This document shows, one piece after another, positions 24,495 to 30,649 of a stretch of 64,000 nt of DNA. The notes under the pieces are model-generated. The model did not search any database. It saw nothing but the letters and a program-made list of their open reading frames with translations, and had not been told where the DNA came from. The position numbers were made by a program, and so were the translations under genes. This stretch comes from Massilia sp. Root351. Lineage in GTDB: Bacteria > Pseudomonadota > Gammaproteobacteria > Burkholderiales > Burkholderiaceae_D. Position 1 is the first letter of the stretch; the number at the start of each line of letters is the position of its first letter. The stretch covers positions 1,768-65,767 of the forward strand of contig NZ_LMDJ01000031.1 of NCBI RefSeq assembly GCF_001425045.1, read 5' to 3'.

Positions 24495-25496
24495 TTGCAA
24501 CACGACGAGCCGCGTAGGCCGGGAGCAGCCCGGCCCAGCCTTTTGTCTGCCGAGCCGCAGGCGGAAGCAGCCCGGACCAACATCCTGGGCAACCTGGAAA
24601 GCGGGAAGAAGAAGCCGGCGCCCGCTGCCGCGCCTGCCTCCGGCGCGAGACCGTCCGGCATGGGCAAGGGCACGCTGTGGGGCGGCGCCGCGCTGGCGGT
24701 CGCGCTGCTTGGCGGTGGCGCCGCTTGGCTGGCCGCCGAACCGGGCAGTGCCACCAGCCAGGCCCTGGCCGACCATGCGCCACCAGCGCAGCCTGCGCCG
24801 GCGCCTGCCGCTGTGGCGGTTGCGGACGGCGCCGCTGACACGGCGGCCGCCGCCACCGATGGCGCCGCCGCGCCGGCAGCCGGCGCCAGTATCGGCGCGC
24901 CCGGCGCTGCGCTGGCAGCGGCTGCCGCCACCGGCGCTGCGCTGGCCGCCGGCGGCACGGCGCCGTCCGCCGCTGCCGCTCCGGGCAACAGCGCCGACCT
25001 GGTCGCTGCCCTGGCGGCGCCATCGAAGCCCTCCAGCGCCGCCGCCATACAGGAAGAAAAGCCCGAGAAGCAGCAGTCGCTGCGCGAGATGCTGAACGCA
25101 CCATCGCCTGCCAAGGCCAAGTCCCCGGAACCCAGGCTGGCCAGGAATGACGGCAAGCGTGCCAAGGCGGAAAAGCCGGGCCGCAACCCCGACAAAGCCG
25201 GCGCCAAGACCGTCGCCAAGACCGCCCCGCGCAGCACGAAAGCCGCGCCGCCCGCCAAGGCCAAGCAGGCGCCGGCGCCTGACAGCGACGTGGCGCTGCT
25301 GGCCGCGCTGGTGGCCCACACCCAGGCCGCGCGCCCGTCCGGGCAGCCCGAGACCTTGTCGGTGAAGCTGAAACAGTGCCGCCAGCTGAGCACCAAGGGC
25401 GCCGAACAATGCCGCGTCCGCACCTGCGCCAGCGCGAAGGACGATCCGCTGTGCAAACCGGTGGTGACGGCAGCGGTGGATGGAGCGTTCCCATGA
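24495..25496 (+). CDS. Unknown Ala/Pro-rich membrane protein coupled to vgrG
   Basis: I recognise no family in this 333-residue protein. It has a cytosolic start (QHDEPRRPGAARPSLLSAEP) and one transmembrane segment (GTLWGGAALAVALLGGGAAW, about residues 60-79). A long Ala-rich, then Lys/Pro-rich region of the kind that spans the periplasm follows. A compact C-terminus contains four Cys (KQC, EQC, RTC and LC within 35 residues). The stop overlaps the vgrG ATG (ATGA), so the two are translated together. A role in membrane anchoring or VgrG/effector loading is possible but unproven. Start chosen from the AAGGAGG site. Confidence 0.75.
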   Translation: MQHDEPRRPGAARPSLLSAEPQAEAARTNILGNLESGKKKPAPAAAPASGARPSGMGKGTLWGGAALAVALLGGGAAWLAAEPGSATSQALADHAPPAQPAPAPAAVAVADGAADTAAAATDGAAAPAAGASIGAPGAALAAAAATGAALAAGGTAPSAAAAPGNSADLVAALAAPSKPSSAAAIQEEKPEKQQSLREMLNAPSPAKAKSPEPRLARNDGKRAKAEKPGRNPDKAGAKTVAKTAPRSTKAAPPAKAKQAPAPDSDVALLAALVAHTQAARPSGQPETLSVKLKQCRQLSTKGAEQCRVRTCASAKDDPLCKPVVTAAVDGAFP

Positions 25497-28483
25497 CGCC
25501 CGCCGCCGTGGCGCAGATCGCTGCGAGCCTGGCGCAGTTTTCCAGCGCCACCCGGCTGTACGCGCTGCGCCTGCCTGACGGCGCCGCCGTGCCGGACGCC
25601 GGCGAGCTGTTGGTGGAAGCCTTTGTGGCGGACGAGCAGCTGCAGGAAACCGGCGCGCGCGACGTCATCGTGCTGTCGACCAGCGCCTTTGTCGACTTGC
25701 GCCAGCTGGTGGGCAAGGCGGCCGCGCTTGAAATCTCGCTGGCCGACGGCAGCCGCACCGCCTTCGGCGGCGAGATCACGCAGGCGGCCATGCTGGGCAG
25801 CGAAGGCGGCATGGCGCGCTACCGGCTGCGCCTCACGCCGTGGCTATGGCGCCTGGGCCAGGCGCGCAACAGCCGGGTATGGCAGGACAAGGCGGTGCTG
25901 GACATCGTGGGCAGCGTGCTTGACAGCTATGGCGGCGCGCGCTGGCGCGTCAGCGACGACGTGGCGCCTTTCATGGAAGGCGTTGCCCCGCGCAGCTACT
26001 GCTGCCAGTACCGCGAAACAGACCTGGACTTCGTGCGCCGCCTGCTGGCCGAGGAAGGCCTGGGCTGGCGTTTCGAAGACGGCGAGGAAGGCCAGAGCCT
26101 GGTGATCCACGCCGACACGCTGCAGCGCAGCGCCATCCCCGAAGACAGCAGCAGCGCCGCCGGCGAAGGCGTGCGCTTCCACGGTGTGCGGCCCGGTGAA
26201 CGGCAGGACACGGTGCAGGCCCTGCAGGCGCGGCGCAAGGTGGCGTCGTCGCTGGCCACCCTGCAGAGCTACGACTACAAGGGCAAGCGCGCGGTGGGCG
26301 CAGCGGCGCCGTCGACCTTGCGCGCCGGCGCCAGCCTGCCGCCGCTGGAAGACTACGACTTCCCCGGCCAGTACGCCTGGGCCAACGCCGGCCAGGCGCA
26401 GCGCTACGCCGGGTTCCAGATGCAGGGCCGCGAAGCACGCAGCCAGTTGTGGCAAGGCCGCTCCACGGTGCGCACGCTGCGCGCCGGCACCATGCTGCGC
26501 ATTTCGCAGTGCCCGCTGGCAGGCGCGCCGGATGGCTACACGGTGCTGCGCGTGCTGAGCGTGGGCGTCAACAATCTGCCGGCGCCGGTGCAGCAGGGTC
26601 TGGCCGAGCTGTTTGGCCCCATCCCGGAGCTGTTGCAGGAGCACTCGGCGCAGGACTGGCCGGACGGATTCGCCTTGACGCTGGCGCAGGCGCGCGAGAG
26701 CGGCTATGCCAACCACTTCGAAGCGGTGGCGGCGCACACGCCGTGGCGCCCGCAGTTGCCGGGCAGCGGCGGGCGCAGCCATCCCAAGCCGACCGCCATG
26801 GGGGCGCAAAGCGCCATCGTGGTCGGGGCGGACGGCGGCGACAGCGCGCAGGGCGCGGACGAACTGTATTGCGACCGGCTGGGCAGGGTGCGCATCCGCT
26901 TCCACTGGCAGGCAAGCGGCGACGCCACATGCTGGGTGCGGGTGGCGCAGCGCGCAGCCGGCGGCGGCATGGGTAGCCAGTTCCTGCCGCGCATAGGGCA
27001 GGAAGTGCTGGTGCAGTTCCTGGAGAACGATATCGATCGGCCCATCATCGTCGGCGCGCTGTACAACGGCCAGGGCGAGGGTGGGCAGGCGCCCACGCCG
27101 GGCGGCAAGCCCGCCGCAGCGGCCGGCGCGGCCGGCTTGTTCGGCCGCGCGCACGACCATGCGCCGTCCGCGCAGGGCAACCTGGCCAACGGCCACGCGC
27201 CGCTATGGCACGGCGCGGCGGCCGGCACTGGGGAGCACCGCAGCGCAGCGTCCCAGTGGGGCGTGCGCAGCAAGGAGTTCGGCGGCGCCGGCTACAGCCA
27301 GCTGCTGTTCGACGACACCGATGGGCAGGGCCGCGTGCAATTGCGCTGCAGCCACGCCGCCAGCGAATTGAACCTGGGCCACCTGGTGCACGGCGCCGAC
27401 AACTACCGTGGCAGCCTGCGGGGCCTGGGGGCGGAGTTGCGCACCGAGGCCTATGGCGCGGTGCGCGGCGGCGCCGGCCTGCTGGTGACCAGCTACGCCA
27501 TCTCGCACGCGGCAGGCGCGCGCGAACCGGCCGGCGACAACACGGCCGGCATCGCGCTGATGAAACAGGCGGCGCAACTGGGCGAATCGTTCAGCAAGGC
27601 GGCCGCCACGCACCAGACGGTGGTTTACGCCAGCCATGCGGGCGCGGCCCGCGCGGGGGGCAGCCGGCTGGACGAAGGCGCCGCGCCGCTGAAGGCGCTG
27701 CAGGCCGCCTTGTCCGGCATGGTCGGGGACGCCAGCCTGGAGGCGGCGCAAGCGGACGCCGAAGCCCGCAGCACCGGCGCCGGCGAGGGCAAGCTGCCGC
27801 ACAGCAGCGCCGCGCTGCTGGCCGTCAGCGCCAGGGCTGGCCTGGGTGTGACGGCGGGGCAGGGCGTGCAGCTGGCCAGCGGGGAAACCGTCAGCCTGAT
27901 GAGCGGCGGCGACAGCCAGTTCGCCAGCGGTGGCCAGTTGCGCGCGCATAGCGGCCAGGCGCTGGGCGTGCTGGGCGGCGCGGTCAAGGCCGGCGAGGAT
28001 GGCATCGGCCTGCAGATGGTGGCGGCGGCGGATGCGATCGACGTGCAGGCGCAGGCCGATACGCTGGCGCTGCAGGCGCGCGACGATGTGCAGGTGGTGA
28101 GCGCGAACGCGCACGTCGACTGGTCGGCTGCGAAGAGCATCAAGCTGGCCACGGCGGGCGGCGCCAGCATCGTCATCGACGGCGGCAACATCGTGGTGTC
28201 CTGTCCCGGCAAGCTGACCATCCATGCCGGGAAAAAGAGTTTCTCCGGCCCGGCCAGCATGGGGGCGGAAATGCCGCAGCTGCCACGCGGCGCCATGCGC
28301 TTCGACGAGAAGTTCCAGCTGCTCGATCCGGCCGGCGACCCGGTCCGGAACATGCGCTACGCCATCACGAAAGCGAACGGCGCGCGTATCGAGGGCGTGA
28401 CCGATGACAGCGGCATGATCCCGCTGCAGCAAGGCTTCAGCCCGGAAGACCTGAAGATCCAGATCCTGGGCAAGCTCAAATAG
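25493..28483 (+). CDS. vgrG: Type VI secretion spike protein VgrG, long form
   Basis: This second VgrG has 996 residues. The gpD-like N-terminus (CCQYRETDLDFVRRLLAEEG, WRFEDGEEG) leads to the gp5-like OB region (DELYCDRLGRVRIRFHWQ, SQFLPRIGQEVLVQFLENDI, DRPIIVGALYNGQG). A long DUF2345-type beta-helix region follows. The last 65 or so residues (MRFDEKFQLLDPAGDPVRNM onward) form a small extra domain resembling a transthyretin-like adaptor, which probably docks a cargo effector. The ATG at 25493 overlaps the stop of the preceding gene. No typical effector-immunity pair follows; a convergent gene of unknown function ends 22 bp downstream. Confidence 0.95.
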   Translation: MTPAAVAQIAASLAQFSSATRLYALRLPDGAAVPDAGELLVEAFVADEQLQETGARDVIVLSTSAFVDLRQLVGKAAALEISLADGSRTAFGGEITQAAMLGSEGGMARYRLRLTPWLWRLGQARNSRVWQDKAVLDIVGSVLDSYGGARWRVSDDVAPFMEGVAPRSYCCQYRETDLDFVRRLLAEEGLGWRFEDGEEGQSLVIHADTLQRSAIPEDSSSAAGEGVRFHGVRPGERQDTVQALQARRKVASSLATLQSYDYKGKRAVGAAAPSTLRAGASLPPLEDYDFPGQYAWANAGQAQRYAGFQMQGREARSQLWQGRSTVRTLRAGTMLRISQCPLAGAPDGYTVLRVLSVGVNNLPAPVQQGLAELFGPIPELLQEHSAQDWPDGFALTLAQARESGYANHFEAVAAHTPWRPQLPGSGGRSHPKPTAMGAQSAIVVGADGGDSAQGADELYCDRLGRVRIRFHWQASGDATCWVRVAQRAAGGGMGSQFLPRIGQEVLVQFLENDIDRPIIVGALYNGQGEGGQAPTPGGKPAAAAGAAGLFGRAHDHAPSAQGNLANGHAPLWHGAAAGTGEHRSAASQWGVRSKEFGGAGYSQLLFDDTDGQGRVQLRCSHAASELNLGHLVHGADNYRGSLRGLGAELRTEAYGAVRGGAGLLVTSYAISHAAGAREPAGDNTAGIALMKQAAQLGESFSKAAATHQTVVYASHAGAARAGGSRLDEGAAPLKALQAALSGMVGDASLEAAQADAEARSTGAGEGKLPHSSAALLAVSARAGLGVTAGQGVQLASGETVSLMSGGDSQFASGGQLRAHSGQALGVLGGAVKAGEDGIGLQMVAAADAIDVQAQADTLALQARDDVQVVSANAHVDWSAAKSIKLATAGGASIVIDGGNIVVSCPGKLTIHAGKKSFSGPASMGAEMPQLPRGAMRFDEKFQLLDPAGDPVRNMRYAITKANGARIEGVTDDSGMIPLQQGFSPEDLKIQILGKLK

Positions 28484-28505
28484 TCCGCATGGCTCAAACA
28501 GCGCA

Positions 28506-29033
28506 TCAGCTGGCGCTGCCGCCTTGCAGCTTCGCTTCCAGGTCTTCGATGGCGTCCTTGATGCCCTCGAAGAAGTCCCAGTCGGCCAGGATGCGGTCGT
28601 TGTAGCTGAAGTCCGCGCCGTATAGCAGCGCGTACGGCAGCGCGTGGTAGGTCAGCCGGTGGATGGCATGGCCATCCGCGCCGCTGATGCGCAGGGTGTT
28701 GTAGCCGTTGCGTCCAGGCGTGGCGGCCAGCTCGATGCGCAGGCCATGGCGCATATCCTCCAGCCGCTCGCCGTCGCCGCCGCCGTGGCGGAACAGCGCA
28801 TGCCGGCGCTGGTCCGGCATATGCAGCACCAGCACGCCCTCCGGCGTCCAGTACATGCAGTACATGCGCTGCTCTTCCAAGGTATAGGTGCCCGGAATGG
28901 GGGCGCTGCGGCGGTAGGCCGTGGACAGCGCCGACACGGCCGGATGCCGGCCTTCGTCGACGTAGCGCCAATGCCCGGTGGCGGGCTCGAAGTCGATCAC
29001 GTCGCCGGACGTGTGATGCCGGTACAGCAGCAA
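28506..29033 (-). CDS. Unknown protein next to vgrG
   Basis: I do not recognise a family in this 175-residue, soluble, acidic protein. It is rich in aromatic residues and His (LLYRHHTSGDVIDF, GHWRYVDEGRHP, YALLYGADFSYNDRILADWD) and has a helical C-terminus. It starts at TTG 29033 with no clear ribosome site, 24 bp after the thiolase-like paralogue and in the same frame as its stop. Translation is therefore probably coupled to that gene. It converges on vgrG. An effector, immunity or adaptor function is conceivable from position alone. Confidence 0.65.
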   Translation of the reverse strand: MLLYRHHTSGDVIDFEPATGHWRYVDEGRHPAVSALSTAYRRSAPIPGTYTLEEQRMYCMYWTPEGVLVLHMPDQRRHALFRHGGGDGERLEDMRHGLRIELAATPGRNGYNTLRISGADGHAIHRLTYHALPYALLYGADFSYNDRILADWDFFEGIKDAIEDLEAKLQGGSAS

Positions 29034-29057
29034 TTTACGCGGCCGGCCCGGATTCGC

Positions 29058-29909
29058 TCAGGCCTGGCTGGCGACGTGCATCTGCCGCGCGGCGGCCGCA
29101 TGCGCCGGATCGTGCAGCGGGTCCTGCAGCGGATTTTGCAGCGGCGTCTCGGCGGCTGCCAGGGGGACCGCCACCGGCAGCGGTTTGATGGCTTGCTGGG
29201 CCAGGGTGCGCAGCAGGGGGAAGCCAGGCGCCGGTGTGTGGGAGCCTGGATCGGCGCGTCCTTCGGCCACCGACTGCAGCAGCGGGTAAGGGCCTGCGCC
29301 AAGCAGCGCGGCCTGTTCCGTGTCCGCCAGCAGCAGCGCTGCGGCGCCTTCGCCCGCTTGCGCACCGCAGGCCAGCAGCAAGGCCAGGCATGGCTGTGTG
29401 CTGTGTTTGAGCGCCGTCAGCACCTGGGTGGGATGCTGGTTGCGGCGCGCATTGCGGTCCACTTGTTCCACTGGCCAGCCTGCGCTCACCAGCTGGTGCT
29501 GCAGCCAGCGCCCGGCGGCGTCGCGCCACGGGCCTTTCCACTCCGCCGGCAGCAGGGCGATCAATTGCAGCCTGGGCAGGGCGGCTTCGGACGGCTGCGC
29601 CAGGCCCTTGTGCGCGCCGGCCATCGTGGCCAGTTCGCGCGTCGCGGACGTGGCCAGCGCCAGCGCGCGCCAGAAGTCGGACGGGGCGTCCAGCTTGCCC
29701 TGGCCGGTGGCTTTCATCCAGGCCGTGGTTTCCGCGCGTAGCGCGTCTTCGTCCACTTGCTCGCCCATGGCCGCGCCGATCAGGCGCAGCGGAATGGCGG
29801 GCGGCTTGGGCGCGGCCGCCGGCTGCGCAGGCGTGACGGCTGCGGCACCCTTGCGGCGCGGCCATAGTTTCAGCACCGATAAGAAAATGTCTTTCAGTGA
29901 GGCTTGCAT
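29058..29909 (-). CDS. Short paralogue of the T6SS-linked thiolase-like protein
   Basis: This 283-residue protein is a shortened relative of the product of 21704-23185. Both share LQLIALLP.EW, WRD.AGRWL, a QHP..VL.AL segment and the GEGAAALLLAD strand typical of beta-ketoacyl synthase folds (KPL..LAQQA also aligns). It keeps the first piece of the N-terminal helix (LKDIFLSVLKLW) but loses the two-helix anchor and the whole C-terminal Gly-rich half. It carries an AGGGA ribosome site and a promoter-like element that matches the one before tagX. It therefore probably belongs to the T6SS regulon. Biochemical role unknown. Confidence 0.72.
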   Translation of the reverse strand: MQASLKDIFLSVLKLWPRRKGAAAVTPAQPAAAPKPPAIPLRLIGAAMGEQVDEDALRAETTAWMKATGQGKLDAPSDFWRALALATSATRELATMAGAHKGLAQPSEAALPRLQLIALLPAEWKGPWRDAAGRWLQHQLVSAGWPVEQVDRNARRNQHPTQVLTALKHSTQPCLALLLACGAQAGEGAAALLLADTEQAALLGAGPYPLLQSVAEGRADPGSHTPAPGFPLLRTLAQQAIKPLPVAVPLAAAETPLQNPLQDPLHDPAHAAAARQMHVASQA

Positions 29910-30196
29910 AGCGTCGTCCCTGTACGTGTTTCACTCAGTATAACTTAGGTTTCTGATAAGAGACACTCTATTGCAGAGATGCTTTTTCATCATGGCTTAA
30001 TATTTGCATAATCCAAATAACCAGTTCCACCAAGAAAGTGATCGACAGTTACTAGCGGCTGCGATAAAGTGCCGCATTCATGCTGGATTCCCCATGGCAG
30101 GCCCAAGAAGCGCCTGTCCTCACCCGGTTACCTTTGGTTAGCCTCCGCCATAGCGGCTGGCATGTTGCCCTGTCGCGGAAATACAAATAATACGCA
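29910..30196. other. Intergenic region with two potential hairpins
   Basis: The left part holds the promoter element for the leftward gene. The right part, in front of the rightward PstS-like gene, contains GGCAGGC/GCCTGTC (30096-30102 with 30112-30118) and CCGC-CATA-GCGG (30145-30156). This could be a structured leader. I could not match it to a known riboswitch. Confidence 0.4.
29937..29959 (-). promoter_or_regulatory. Shared T6SS promoter element, copy upstream of the 29909 gene
   Basis: On the minus strand: TTATCAGAAAC, six bases, TATACT. It matches the tagX copy in sequence and exact spacing. TATACT as -10 would place the start of transcription about 20 bases before the ATG at 29909, which fits a short leader with the AGGGA site. 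Confidence 0.5.
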
Positions 30197-30649
30197 ATGC
30201 TGAACTTCCGTCCGCCCGTTCGCCTGGCTATCAGGCTGCTATGCTGCCTGCTGTGCGCCTGCGCGTGGCCGGGATTGGCGCCAGCGCGCGAGCTGGTGGT
30301 GATCGTGTCGGCCAGGAGTCCGGTCACCGCCCTCGAGGCGCGCCAGGTGGCGGACATCTTCCTGGCCGAGGCGGCACGCTATCCGGGCGGCGCCGAGGCA
30401 GTGGCGGTGGACCAGAAACTGGGCTCGCCGGTACGCAATGAATTCTACGCCAAAGTCGCGGCGCGCACGCCGGAATCGATGAAGGCCCACTGGACCAAGA
30501 TGATGTTCACCGGGCGCGGCCAGCCGCCGCGCGAAGCGGCCGGCAACGCCGCCGTGCGCCGCATGGTTGCCGCCGACCCCGCATTGATAGGCTATATCGA
30601 CCGCGCCGCGCTGAACGCGAGCGTGCGCGCCGTGCTGGTGGTGAAGTGA
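30197..30649 (+). CDS. PstS-like periplasmic binding protein
   Basis: This 150-residue exported protein has a signal peptide (LLCCLLCACAWPGLAPA). It belongs to the short phosphate-binding (PstS-like) group: ELVVIVSARSPVTALEARQV, the IFL segment, and a C-terminal IGYIDRAALNASVRAV where these proteins read IGYI. Such short proteins are not complete transport receptors and often sit beside signalling genes. The stop overlaps the start of the GGDEF-EAL gene (TGATG), so it may sense a ligand and pass it to that enzyme. The ligand is unknown. Confidence 0.8.
   Translation: MLNFRPPVRLAIRLLCCLLCACAWPGLAPARELVVIVSARSPVTALEARQVADIFLAEAARYPGGAEAVAVDQKLGSPVRNEFYAKVAARTPESMKAHWTKMMFTGRGQPPREAAGNAAVRRMVAADPALIGYIDRAALNASVRAVLVVK

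Noticed and set aside
29033-29060. Stop-codon readthrough joining the thiolase-like and 175-residue proteins
   Set aside because: The frames are the same, but the 175-residue part does not resemble the second half of the longer paralogue, so a split gene is unlikely.
30052-30196. Cyclic-di-GMP (GEMM) riboswitch before the GGDEF-EAL operon
   Set aside because: The minus strand has ACAGGGCAA and GGTAACC pieces, but the GGGACGCAAAGCC core is missing and the orientation would be wrong for the downstream enzyme.
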